Below are positions 23,092 through 35,100 of a DNA stretch of 64,000 nt, piece after piece. The number at the start of each line of letters is the position of its first letter. Position 1 is the first letter of the stretch. The stretch is from contig JTDE01000242.1 of the NCBI GenBank assembly GCA_014338405.1, positions 41,880 to 105,879 of the forward strand, read 5' to 3'. Made by a program: the position numbers and the translations under genes. The stretch is from Paragonimus skrjabini miyazakii (lineage: Eukaryota; Platyhelminthes; Trematoda; Plagiorchiida; Troglotrematidae). The notes under the pieces were generated by a model. The model had not been told where the DNA came from, did not search any database, and saw nothing but the letters and a program-made list of their open reading frames with translations.

Positions 23092-25649
23092 GTAAGTGCA
23101 CTGCAAAAATAAAGTTGAACTGAAGGCCTAATAAACTGCAATTCTGTCTATGACGGCAACAACGGTTGGAGGATTTAATGATAACATGACCACTATGCGA
23201 TCGATTTTTTGGTACGCATCAGTCAGCCAAGTAATCATGCGCTTAAAAATCGACTAGCTGACTGACTATTGGCCTGTGCGCCTACTTGCTAAGCTGGATG
23301 ATGTTATATCTACTTGAACAGTTTTTGTCAACCTACTACAAACTGACTGATCAGCACGTTATCGATCTTATCTTACTGTGATTACAACAAGTCATTTAGG
23401 CATTTATTGATCAGTAACCGCTATACTCTGTACGCTCTAATGTGTCGAGCCGAATGGCATGCAACTATTGTACTGTGTTGGTAGGTAGTGAATAGCAGTC
23501 ACCGTTGTATACCATACCATCAGATTGTGTGTTCTTTGGTCTAACCCTCCTGTCTTCACAACTGGGCCAAAGGAGTGAACGTTTGCCATACATATCCACA
23601 GTGTGTTCTTTGTTTTGCGAGATTCTCGGCCTTTCTGTGACCCATATGACACACTTTCTGGACTGTGCTGATTAGCATGAATCTCAGAGTTGGTGATGGA
23701 CTAAAAGATTTGAGTGTAAACAACAGCGGCACTATCTGTATGTAGATGACGTGTAAGTTGGCTTGAAATGGCAAGTCCTCATTTACGACACAATCTGGAA
23801 TACAAGCTGCACACTTTTTCACATATCCTGGTGAAAATACTCTTGTAGTTTGTAAACTTCTGTGACCGGCACTTTGTCGGAAGATTTATCTTAGAATCTT
23901 TCCCATAACTTCTAGGTCATGGAAATGTTCATGTAATCTAAATATAGAATCATTTAGATGTTTGGAATCTTCCACAACAGACTGTTCAAGGTCCACTAGC
24001 AAAATGGATTAACATGGTGTGTAAAATAGTAAGTTGGTTGATAAAATCAGTGAATCTACATTCAACTGACACTTACAAACATTGAATATAACGTCTACGA
24101 ACCCCAGTATGGGATAACGTTAATGAACAAAAATCCAATTCCGATCATGATCTGATGCTTACCCGCGGATTATATCAGTGCGGTGATTAATCCTTCAATT
24201 ATTACAGTGTCGTTGAACTCAAATACAAATGTAAACGAATCGGTTATAGAATGTAAACCACTTACGATTTAATAAGTTAATTGTTTCACTTCTGATGCCG
24301 ATTTGGCACGTTCATATGTCTCCCATCAAGTTGATTAATGTTATTTCTATCAGCTCATTTGAGCTGGATGTGTCTGATCTCATTATACTGGCATAAAATC
24401 GATCGTTGAGTGCATTTCATATCAATATTACTTAGTTTTATTCAATCCACTTGAGGGATGTTGCATCCGTTGGTATAGGTGTAATCGAAACTGTGTAAAC
24501 TGCTAGCTGCCTAACATTTCTATCTATTACAAACAGAACACTAAATTGGCGACCAGTTCCGTTCCGTTTGTTACTTCGTTACCAGTGACAGAGACAGAGT
24601 CTTTCACAATGAACTATCCCGTAGTATTTCCCTGGATTGACACGAAAAGCCCCGAGCCATACAAACGCAGCATTAGTTAAGTGAGAACGAGTACATCGGT
24701 CTGGTTTGTAGAGTTCGCACGTGTTAAGTTGGAAAACTACCGACGTTGTTTACTTCGTTTTGGAAAAGTTACTTTTACTGAAAGTACTCAGAATACTTGT
24801 TAGAATTGTTGACAGAACAATGATCAAGTAGTGTACAACTTTCGAACAAAATGACACCTATTAAAGACCAAGGTTGACATCATTGTAAAACTCTTCTTGC
24901 CAACTGCTCATCAATTGACTTGTCTATCATGATGTTGGCAGGTGCGAGTATATTACTGAAATTGGCTTCTACCTCTGAGCCGTTCGCCTAGAAAATCTAT
25001 CTACTTGGCCTCTAATGATGTTATCTTCAGAATCCCTGCTGATATGTTTACTAAACCAGTTTCCAAATGTAAGATAGACGTATTCCATTGAATATACCTA
25101 AACGGTGACTCAACAAGAAACATGACTCCAATTAGAAGGGGTGAGCCGATGTTGTGTGCAGTTTGTCAAGGACGTTAGTGTGCAATATCAGTACCTAACG
25201 CTTACAGGTCATGTTACCGGGAGAACGCATTACTTCTGGAGAAAAGTGTAATGTACAGCCAAAGGTTAACACCAGTCTTATTTTTTCTGAATGTCGCACA
25301 GAAAGTCTACTATGGCCTCCAGGAGTTGGGGCTTCACATCACCATGACATCGTCCCTTCATGTCCGCGATATTCCAATAAGCTTCCTAATATATCTAGGC
25401 AATTACTGCCGCCATATATGTGGAATAAAGTACACGCAGGTGGCTTAGTTACAGTCGACTGCAGTTACTGTCTCACCGTGGGAAGTTTACACTGACTCTA
25501 ATACTTAGTGAAAAGGATTCAGCCTAAAGTACAATTGTGATGAACCACAGCTAACTGCAGCTAGCCAGTTAAGTACATCGTACTTCCACTTCAGTCAGTG
25601 CGCATCCTACATAGCTCAGCAGCAAGGAGCACGCTTTGTTAGTTGAAGG
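23092..25649. other. Intervening sequence between V4 and V5
   Basis: About 2.6 kb. No gene was recognised. An ORF at 25251-25448 ends in YLGNYC followed by CGI, vaguely like the loop-1 end of a V exon, but without enough agreement to call (see rejected items). Confidence 0.55.
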
Positions 25650-25962
25650 ATGCTTCCTGAGAAGTTCTTTGATTCGTTCCATAAACATTTTCAAACAACA
25701 CGTGGGAATTTGCAAGATAATGCCGATCGGTTGAATCAGTTTACGGTCACCTTATTTCTACTCGCTTGTTTGATTGTGACCTCGAAGCAATACGTTTTCA
25801 ACCCTATCTCATGCTATGTTCCTGTGAAACCGACCGGAGACGGTATCAATGCTTTCATCACAGACTATTGTTGGGTACATGGTCTCATTCCTTTACGACC
25901 TAACGAGCAGCTACCGACTACCAAAGACGAATTGATTGCCTACGATAAATGGCGTCGTATAT
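25650..25962 (+). CDS. inx: Innexin alternative first coding exon V5 (most divergent)
   Basis: 104 codons plus one base, starting MLPEKFFDSFHKHF. It is the outlier of the array. The conserved (I/L/V)ED(F/S) motif before TM1 is replaced by RGNLQDNADRL, loop 1 reads CYVPV, and HGLIPL replaces HGTIPL. Both cysteines (55 and 74) and TM1 (FTVTLFLLACLIVTSK) are kept. It ends ATA-T before donor GTAAGC, so the codon shared with C1 becomes TCT (Ser) instead of the ACT (Thr) produced by the other six. A CTCAG acceptor-like site ends at 25619, 30 nt before the ATG. The ATG context (AAGGATGC) is weaker than most. Confidence 0.88.
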
Positions 25963-26434
25963 GTAAGCCAGTAATTTATTTAGATCTTGCTCTTGCCTAA
26001 ACGTTGTTCGGACCCACTAGAATGGTTGATTTTTAATTATCGGGTTGTGCCCAATATTTGTGCTTTGTGTCGCGATAATAGTTAGCTGTTTGTTCAGCAT
26101 TTGGCCGCTTGATTTTGTCATTAATTTCTTCATTCGCAAAAGGGCTTACGCAAAGCAAGTTTACAAAAACATGCTGGACTAGACAAGGTGTTTGTTCTTC
26201 CTATAGAAGTAGGTACTAAGTCCGTCACTTAGTTTTACTAAACACAGCCCACAATAGGAGCAACACTGACAGACAGTGGAACATTCCGCTGACTAATATT
26301 GTAAGCTAGGGAACTTTGACAGCGTCAGTCCACCTTGCACTGGCAGCCAGTCATGTGATCGGTGCATTTAGCTCAGTGCATTAGTAGTAACCGGACTAGT
26401 TTGTCGTCTGTATCGGGACTCACATATATCGGAT
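25963..26434. other. Short intervening sequence between V5 and V6
   Basis: Only 472 nt, by far the shortest spacer in the array. No repeat or other gene was seen. A promoter for V6, if it has its own, would have to lie within V5 or this spacer. Confidence 0.6.
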
Positions 26435-26747
26435 ATGGTTGCTGATTCGTTTACAAAACACTTTAACTCCATTTCGTTCAGTAACCGGGTTTCTGTGGAA
26501 GATTTTTCTGACCAGTTAAATTTATTCACATGTATCCTCCTACTTATATGTAGCGTGGTATGTGGAACGAAACAATACGTGTTAAACCCCTTGTCTTGTT
26601 ACACACCTGTAATGCCGGATTCGAAAGAGTTTGCCGCATTTTTGGCAAACTACTGTTGGGTTCACGGGACTATACCACTACATCCTACTGAAAGAATGCC
26701 TGATAGACCAGAGTTATGGGATATGTATGATATTATACGGCGGATTA
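26435..26747 (+). CDS. inx: Innexin alternative first coding exon V6
   Basis: 104 codons plus one base, starting MVADSFTKHFNSIS. TM1 is unusually cysteine-rich (FTCILLLICSVVCGTK). Loop 1 keeps cysteines 55 and 74 but reads CYTPVMPDSKEF, without the usual P(S/T)GD turn. It ends ATT-A before donor GTGAGT (phase 1). A CTCAG acceptor-like site ends at 26376, 58 nt before the ATG (GATATGG). With V5 it forms a tight tandem pair, but the two are no more alike than other pairs as far as I can judge. Confidence 0.9.
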
Positions 26748-29700
26748 GTGAGTCTTTATATACCGTTTTTAAGTTTTCACTTAATGGAGGCATTAACATG
26801 GGCCACTGAGCACATATTCATTTACAGAGAAAGTCTGTTTTCACAAAATACCCTCAAATGTGTTGGCGTCCAATTTAATTTTCACGTACTCATCACCGTT
26901 CCATTTTGCCCGTGTTATGAACTGCGAGCGCCAAAATATACAACTGTTGTGTGATTTAAATGTGCCTGTTTGAGAACCGCATTCGTATTCATGATGCTGC
27001 ACTGACGAATAATTTAGTTGCATGCGAAACACTACCGGTAACAAGTGAACTACTGAAAATAACATGACAAGTATTGAGTTCCTACAGGTCATTTGTGGTT
27101 CAAGAATGAAAATTTGTCTAAGATATATGCGTGCGGTACTCAAATTGCCTTCCTTAGCTTGTGTAGTTCATTCACCTGTGAGCGGATATGTATCATTCAG
27201 CACTCAGAAAGGGTTGAGAGCAGTTCTTCACGTAGCTGAGCCTAATGTTTTTCAATGAATTGTTAGGTAGATGCCTTGGTTTCACTGAATCTATGCAGGG
27301 TAATCGAACTCAGGACCTGTGGATAAGACCGGGTCAAGTAATTACATATTGTGAGCGACTAAAGTATTATTCTAATATCTAATTCGAGCCATTTAACAGG
27401 TGCCAATTACCCTGGTACACTTTTTCTCGAGAGTCGTGGACCGTTAATTGACAGTTTCAACGCCGCCTGTTTGTTGAGGGAGTTTAGGACTAATAGCTGA
27501 ACAAATTACTTCAGTATTTCCCCTGGGTTAACACGTAGGTTTCTATCAATTTATACGGAGTCTTTACTAATCATCATACGGCGCACTTTTTGATTGTAAA
27601 GTACTTTCATTATTTTGCATAGTCATCTGTACATCAGTATGCTAATTTGTGATACTGCTTCTGGCTTCACAGTTTGTTTCTGTCTGTGTATAGTCTTGAC
27701 CACGTTGTTTAGACTCTGTGTGTACCGGTTAACCACCCGACCCTAATACATCAGTGCAAATATACCATCGATTTTCTTGCTCGTCACGACTCATTTGTCA
27801 CATAACGTTTCGTAGCGCATTGTAATTTTCAGAGTACAGATTGGACACAACTCACTTTTGTTCGTAGATTTTGCATTAAGACTAACTGTGTTGATTCACT
27901 TAGAGACAATGCACTGAATGACAGTTTTGTCACCGTTACTGTTTGTCGAATCAGCTCTGTATCCACTTGGCCTTTGATTGCACTTTAGGCATGGGTGACC
28001 CATAATATCTAACATTTAATTAAGCTTGTCGTAGGATTACATCAGAGTCCAAATCTCTGTCCGGCCATGCGTTGTGGATGAGCTCCACCAGAACAAACCT
28101 GACTTATAGACTAGTTGTTCTGAGATTAACCGATGGAAAACTGTCAGTGATGTTCAACTCGTGATATTCAAAGTCTCCGTTACTCAGTTACAACTAGAAA
28201 TGACAACGAAGTATGGAAAAGAAATCACATTTTCTGTTAAACCACCAGCAATATTTATTCTCACTGGTTGATGGATGTTCAACATATGTTCACTATATGG
28301 TTACGTCGACGTAGGGGTGGGTGGGTGGTCGTCATGGTATGCTTGTAATCCATCTCCCCATATTCGGTCGTAATTTTCACACCCGGGGAACCCACGCAAT
28401 TTGTACGTTTTTATTGGAAACGTGTACCTTAGTCATCATTTCTACTAAAACCCACTACAACAAATCAAATCGGAGAACAACCAGAGATGATTGCTTCCAG
28501 ACTTGTGGTCAGTCATTAGCAGTTGCTTTTGATGCTCACAGACAATGAAAAGTATTACTACTTCCCTGTCACGCTATGAATTATGAAGTCCGTTTTCTAC
28601 TAAGGCTCAATGGCTCCATTGTGTTCGGAAAAAATAATCATCTGAGAATTTCGTTTATAAAAAGGCCTTGAACCTAAGTCAACTTCGTACCAGTTGTTCA
28701 TGACCATATAACTCAAAGCTACGTTCATGCAGCAGAGATGAGGGCCAGTCTCTGTTGTGTTCATTCTACCGGTATTCATTCTTACTTACTCTAGAGCATT
28801 ATTAGCCGGATGAATAGGTTATCAAGAACTGTAATTAAGAAATTAAGTAGACGTTTAACTACGCGATAAATTCAAACCCAGATGAAAGTTGGTCTTAATG
28901 TCAACATCCAGAGGAGAAACTGGTAAATATAAATCAGCTTTCGTTTATCTCCAGTGGGACAGACCATATATTGTAGCCTGGGTGAAACCGGTTATTGACG
29001 CGACCGCTTGTCGATGAATGTCTAGTTGACTCCTTCTTCGATCGAACGAATTATGAGTAATCTTGAGCTACTATAGAAGGTATGCCACCAATATATAAAT
29101 TTAGGTAAAGGGTTAATCATATTTATCATTCCAATCATTGAGTTTGCTTGGTATGCTATTTTCATAATTAGCTTGAGACAGTTAGTTTTCTCTTACATTC
29201 TACCATCATGACACTGCATGTTACTAGGTTGATCAATATCACAGTAGACAATATCGAAGCCACTGAGACTCAACTGTGATCAGGTCGAGACCGTTCTGAT
29301 CATAATAGTTCCGCCTTAGATCGAATCACTTGACGCGTTACTTTAGTGTGGGGCAAGAAGCCATAATCCAATAAAATACACGGAAACGACTATCGGGAAG
29401 GCGGCCTATTAGATACAGCTCAAAGCCTGTACTTATGCAGAAAACGTCTTTAGTGTAACTAAATTACACTAGAATCATTTCTTGTGAATGCGTCATACAA
29501 CAAGCAGCTCGTCTGCTAGCCGTCAACATAGCGTGATCGAACCATAACCATTTTACTCACCATCGTGGTTTAGTGAAATGTAACCTAAATTCCAACCGGC
29601 TTTCTCAGATAGGCGGATGTTTTCCTTGTTCTTTGTGGTGTAGACCTATAAGTTCAATCAACTCAACAAGCTAATTCGATTTGCTTATATAATGTAAAGT

Positions 29701-30437
29701 CACACCTTTGTAACTGAATTCAGGAATCAACCAACATTGTCTGGTTGTAGGACATGGGCTTCATTTTTCAACAATGCTAGGGGGCTGTTCTTGATCCTGT
29801 CGGACAGCAAGAGATTAGAACCTGCAGTTATGATGTACGGTTCAGTGTAGTGTTCACATTTATCAGTTAATCCCTGAATAGGGTTTTCAAAAGATGCAAG
29901 CAACTTTACAAAAACTTGTAACAGATGAATTCGGTTTCCAATTTCATGCTGGCGACTGGTCATAAAACTGTGCCCACGTTGTCCCACGATGGTTGAATAC
30001 CATACTGCGTTCTTTCAAACACGGAACAAAGAGTGTGCAGCCTGACGCAGACTACACTAAGCCAGCGACTGTGTCTTAAAACCGGTCTCTGTTGTCGGTG
30101 TCATCCAGGCTACAATCCGCGTTGGTTGTCCCACCTTTTGGCGGGGGTTGAATCTCCAAATGGGCAGAGGTGACCAATCGCGAGTCGTTCTGACCGTAGT
30201 TTGTATCGCAGGTAGCCAACGCGTGGGTGGTGACCGTCGTTGTTTAAGCTCTTAACTTTGGATGGCCTCGTCAGGCCACACGTACACTCTGAACGTTCAC
30301 ATGTCATGTCCAAACATGAAATATAGAATGAGTGTGTTCTAAATTGATTCAGAAAACTCATGTCAAATGAAATGTTACCGTTCTAGTGTGTAGTCGCTTC
30401 CTGATTGCAACCGATCTACGGTGAATATAACGGAATA
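26748..30437. other. Intervening sequence between V6 and V7
   Basis: About 3.7 kb with no recognised gene. Near 27296-27325 the minus strand has a B-box-like stretch (GAGTTCGATTACC), possibly a further SINE remnant, too weak to call. No constant-exon copy is present. Confidence 0.55.
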
Positions 30438-30750
30438 ATGGTTTCGCAACAGTTTATGGATTTGTATCAAAAAATCAATGCAGTTAATCAAATTGGACTC
30501 GAAGATACAGCGGATCGACTCAATCTGTTCACCGTCGTCCTATTCGGATTGGCTGCAATGGTGATTGGTGTGAAACAGTATATTATGAACGACATAAGTT
30601 GTTATATTCCCGTAAGCCCAACTGGAGACAAGTTCAAGGAATTTGTAAATGATTACTGTTGGGTTCGTGGAACCATTCCATTACGTTGGAATGAACCGAT
30701 GCCGGATAGTGACGAGATTTGGAATGAGTACGAACAATATCGACGTATAA
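30438..30750 (+). CDS. inx: Innexin alternative first coding exon V7 (nearest to constant exons)
   Basis: 104 codons plus one base, starting MVSQQFMDLYQKIN; the upstream in-frame extension to 30405 lacks an ATG, and ATG 30438 (AATAATGG) aligns with its relatives. TM1 is FTVVLFGLAAMVIGVK; loop-1 cysteines are at 55 and 74. It ends ATA-A before donor GTAAGC (phase 1) and is 5309 nt from the acceptor of C1. It is the close relative of V3. A TTCAG acceptor-like site ends at 30352, 85 nt before the ATG, preceded by a branch-point-like CTAAAT. Confidence 0.9.
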
Positions 30751-31425
30751 GTAAGCGTTCAGTAGTAACGTTGGCTTTTAAAGTCTAGCTAGATCTCTTA
30801 TAATTCATGTTTGAGAAGCCAAACTATCGAAAATCCTCGAGTAGACATCATAGACAGTGTAGCGAAAAGCTCGTTTTTAGTCATTCCTCAACAGGGCAAA
30901 TGCGCAAAGTCTATATGGAAGTGTTGTCAGGGTAGAATGAACAAACTAATGAATGAGTCCAAACGAGGCCAAGTACGTCATAGTTATAAATGGAGACAAC
31001 ACCATTAGATAACTGCAGTACAATTGCGTTGCACCTCGAACCATAGCAATTCTTCGCTCATTTTGTGGATGGTGGTCCATGATAATCACAAGCATTGCCG
31101 AAATCTCAAGGTTGAATCGTTTAGTTGATCTCCGGTGATCGCAACCGGAATTCGGCATCTCACAAACTTTGATGAATTGTCATTGACTCGATAAATCTAG
31201 CAAAATAAGAGGCCGGGCTGACAATGTGTTCACAATCCACAAAAACAGTCATAGCCCCAATAGTAAGCTGTTTGGTAACTCTGCCATTGATACAAGCTGT
31301 ATAGTATTCATGGGCGTAATAGACAACTGCCCTACAATGCTTACGGCACTTTAAGGAGTGTTCTGCGTAGGATGCTTGTTAGACTAACTGATCAATAACC
31401 TGCCCGAAAGTGTCCAATATTTTAC

Positions 31426-31658
31426 CTGATGACGCCTTACTTACAACTACAACTCGGTTGTTTGTTTGCAAAGTGTAGGCGCCCTGATGTTGTATGTTTG
31501 AATGTAGACGTAGCTATTTTTAGTGGTTAGGTCCCCTCCCCTCCCTCTCTTTTCTTCTCTCTTCCTAAACAGGGTTTGTTACTTCTTCTTCATGGTTGTG
31601 TGGCGGTTAAGCATCACTGTGAACCACTGATATATTGCTGTCTATGATGATGATGATT
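31426..31658 (+). mobile_element. LINE 3' untranslated tail, solo fragment
   Basis: Closely matches 16638-16876 in the same orientation, and the reverse complement of 44474-44700: CTGATGACGCC, CGGTTGTTTGTTTG, TAGGCGCC, then the CT-rich run and the ending GTCTATGATGATGATGAT. It carries no reverse transcriptase, so it is a strongly 5'-truncated insertion. Confidence 0.85.
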
Positions 31659-31939
31659 AGCTTGAAATTGGCTTAAATCCATTCAGTGGGTAGAACGGCC
31701 GTTTATTTGTAATGATTATAGAGATAGTCGGATAACGTAGAGGTTGCTGCCTCGAAGATTCGAGAATGAATCTAATCTCAACCTGGATTGCTGTATAGAG
31801 TAACTTTGTGTGAGACACCCTGCTCCCTCTCATCTAAGTTATATTAACACTGTCGAGCGCACTCCCCAGTAAACTAATACGGATTGGTATTGACTGAGCA
31901 CTATACACAGTTGGCCAGAGTTTCTGCGTTCAGATTAAC

Positions 31940-32110
31940 TTTTCAGCTGACCTTCTTCAAAACTATGTTCTAGATTAGAACCTGCAATATGTCAGATCTC
32001 TGTAGCACATATCTTTACTCCCAGCCGAGAGCTGATTTCCAGTCCACTTTCGAAGGTAGCGACCATCTGATTGCTATGGTACTGCCCTCATATTAGGCAT
32101 GGCTGAGTTA
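31940..32110 (-). mobile_element. Decayed tRNA-derived SINE (E)
   Basis: A weak minus-strand match to copy A, mainly CCTCATATTAGGCATGGC against CCTCACATTAGGCACGAC and the spacing of neighbouring blocks. The hammerhead core is not recognisable. Confidence 0.4.
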
Positions 32111-35100
32111 ACACCTTTACAAATCCAGACAGAATAGTTTGTAAGCAATGCACCAGTTTTTTTGTTTGCTTCAACACAACATATTGTGGCTGACCTGTTA
32201 ACTCAAATCGATCACGCTGAGTTCAGGGCTTCTTAGGCAAGTTTAACCCATGTGTTAACCTGATAAGCACTTTCTTATACTTGAAAGTCAATCATAATTT
32301 TGTGTTGTTCTAAACTGGTTATCGTTCATAACTGACTGCAACTGCTGCATGCATATAAACGTTTCAACTGACTTCCTTCAATATAAAGCCCTAGACACCG
32401 ATTTTATCCTCTGACTAGTGGCGTGCAATACACGAATTGTCTTAGGTCAATATAAGATTGAACTACAGGATTTTCTATGCGTTCACTCTTTACATTGTAC
32501 AACGTGTTCTCACCAACACTCAATGAGTGAATGAGACAGAGCTTTTTAACTTCGTCCAGCATCCCTCTGTAGTCTCGTGAAAGATCTTTTGCATTAAGGA
32601 AATTGAAATCCGTATGTGGTTTTTTGTTCCTGAAGCGAATATACCTTCAAATAAGATGGTATTATTATCTTGAACAAAGTCCCTTAGAATGTGTTTATTC
32701 GGCGACAATTTTAAATAGTCTGTGATTGGAGAAACACGTGAGTGGAACACTGTTAGTGCATCAAATTCACACCTTCTCAATGGAGATTCCTGGTCACAAC
32801 TGTGGTGCTGTTACTTGCTTCATGTGGTCAATTAACCTAGTGAATTTTAAGCTTTCTGGCTACTTAATCTAAAACATCACTATGGTTAAGATTAGTGTCT
32901 TCGACCATACGATGCGTGGACAGTAGTACCGTCACTAGACTATCCATTAGTCAGAATGAAATATTTTGGATTCCGTTCTGATCTTCGTTGCATTTAACGG
33001 GCTGTGCACCCACTTTTCGTAACTGTTGGTTCATACACAAAGATCTCTTGATGCAACTATTTCATAATTCGTACCCCCATTCATCTGATGAACTGATCAG
33101 TCATCTAGTGAATATTACCACTCAGTATGAGGAAAATCAAGTTTTGTAGCCCTGTTAATGCCTATCATCCTGGATGTTACGTGTGCGAATCCACGCAACA
33201 GTGAGCACTTCTGCTATGCTATAACTTTTGGTAACCTGACTCACAAACGATTCAAAAGTCACGCGATAGAAAACGGTCGGTTGAGGTACCTGCATAAACT
33301 ACAAAATTCATTCAGAAAACCGTGTAAACATCACCAAGTTATCGACTACCATCCGCATCACTGGTGTTTGCTAGCTTGTTTGAACTTGCTCCACAGTCAT
33401 GATCATTCATCTTGTTTGTCACTCCTGTATGACCTTGATGCACTTCTTTATCGATTTGACAGTTTACTTGACCAAAGTCTTTGTCTAGTGCATTGTGTCG
33501 TCTCTTTTTAGCATGTTGTTTTTGCGTGCTACGTGCGTATCGCGCCATAATCTGCTATTGTCAAAGCCTCAAGCTTCCTGTATAGATGCTATGTTAGTCT
33601 TTCTAATATAAAGTTTTTACAGATAGGGGGACTGCTAGTCTGTGTAATCAGTTCACGAGTTTTCCGCATACTAAAGACTACGTGACTAAATGCAGTAAGA
33701 TTCACTTGCTTGTACAAACACAACAGACAGCTGTCACTGACATATTCCGTATAGTCGTTACTGGTGTGTTGGAACAGGTAAGCTTAGAATCGTAGAACTC
33801 AGTTTAAATTAGTGACTGGACTGTGCCTTTGTCCGTTTGCAATTCAACAGCCAGTGTAAGCATCCGACTTTTTCCAGGCATCAGCATTAGTCTCCCATTA
33901 ACATAAGTTGCTTCGTTGAAAAAAATCAGTCCAGTTCGCTTGGCGGACGAAGATGCCAAAAATGGCAGACTGTGGACTGCATCGCATTCTCTCTGGACTA
34001 ACTGCATTTGTACGTGATTTTCTACAGTTTCGTGAGGTTGACTGTTTAAGCGTCCCCCACTCAAACGGCGCTCACACACACACTTCTCAGTCATGCGTGA
34101 CACTGTTGTTCACGCATTATTCAATATCTTCTTAAGCACACAGAGAAGCATGCAGAAAAAGCAGATTAACATAACCGGCTTGATTAACAAGGGAAACTGT
34201 TCTGTGTACATTTGATGGACTTTTCTTGGGTTCTCAATTTTCATCTGACATCCGCTGTCAATTTCTTTGGTCTCTTAAATTCTCATTCATCTCAGTTCCC
34301 CTGTCTTTCTCTCTTTGTGTGTGTACGCTACGGTTTTGCCACCATTTGTCACATTAACTGTTCCATTTTGGTCAGTAAACTGAGCTCAAGGAAGTTGGTT
34401 TGAGTTGAGTTAGTAGATGAGGATTATATGGAAAGAAATTTTAACTTAATGAGTCAAATATTTTTTAATCATTAACGACAGGAGAGTGCACATATGTAAA
34501 AACACAGTAACTGGTGTAAGCATGATGAGGCACATTAGCGTGTTCATTTGCTGTCCAGTTGTGTACATCTCCTATTAGCCATATTGAACAAGATCACTTT
34601 CGCAAGAACATTCACATCTTTCAATCAACTCATTAGTGCGTCTCATTTACTGGGTTCATATTCTTTTGTTGGCTACTCAATTCAGTGATCCAACTAAGCG
34701 ATCAACATTCACCAAATGTCAAAATTCTGACAAGGTAAGATGTTGGTGTGTAATTGGAAATAGAACACTGGTAAGGAAAGCGTACTTTTGATAGATCTAT
34801 TGTACAGAATCATTCGCGTGGCAACATCTGTAAACACTGGTCACACGGCTGGGTAGTGGCGTTCTTTAGCACACACACGTAGCTACGGTAACACTAGAAT
34901 AGTAATCACATTTTGCACCTCTCACGTGATAAGGGAATATCAGTGTTTATGTATCGGCAGTTGACCATCAGCTATAAAATGACAGACATTTCTGACGAAC
35001 TACTAAGAGGCGGAGATCGGGGATATCCAGAATGTGATTCCCAAAGATATTGGACGCAGAAAAAATCGTTTAATGAGCATGGTTTAAACTGATAAAGAGA

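Noticed and set aside
25251..25448. Second possible relic V exon (ends YLGNYC)
   Set aside because: Only about nine residues near the end resemble V6. The upstream part does not align without gaps, and there is no RRI-donor end.
25211..25495. 94-codon ORF just before V5 as an upstream coding exon
   Set aside because: No recognisable domain, overlaps another equally open frame, and not followed by a convincing donor.
27296..27325. tRNA gene on the minus strand
   Set aside because: A B-box-like GAGTTCGATTACC is present, but there is no matching A box and no cloverleaf; at most a SINE remnant.
33158..33511. 117-codon ORF in the V7-C1 intron as a nested gene
   Set aside because: No domain, low-complexity His/Leu-rich composition, overlapped by an open frame on the other strand.
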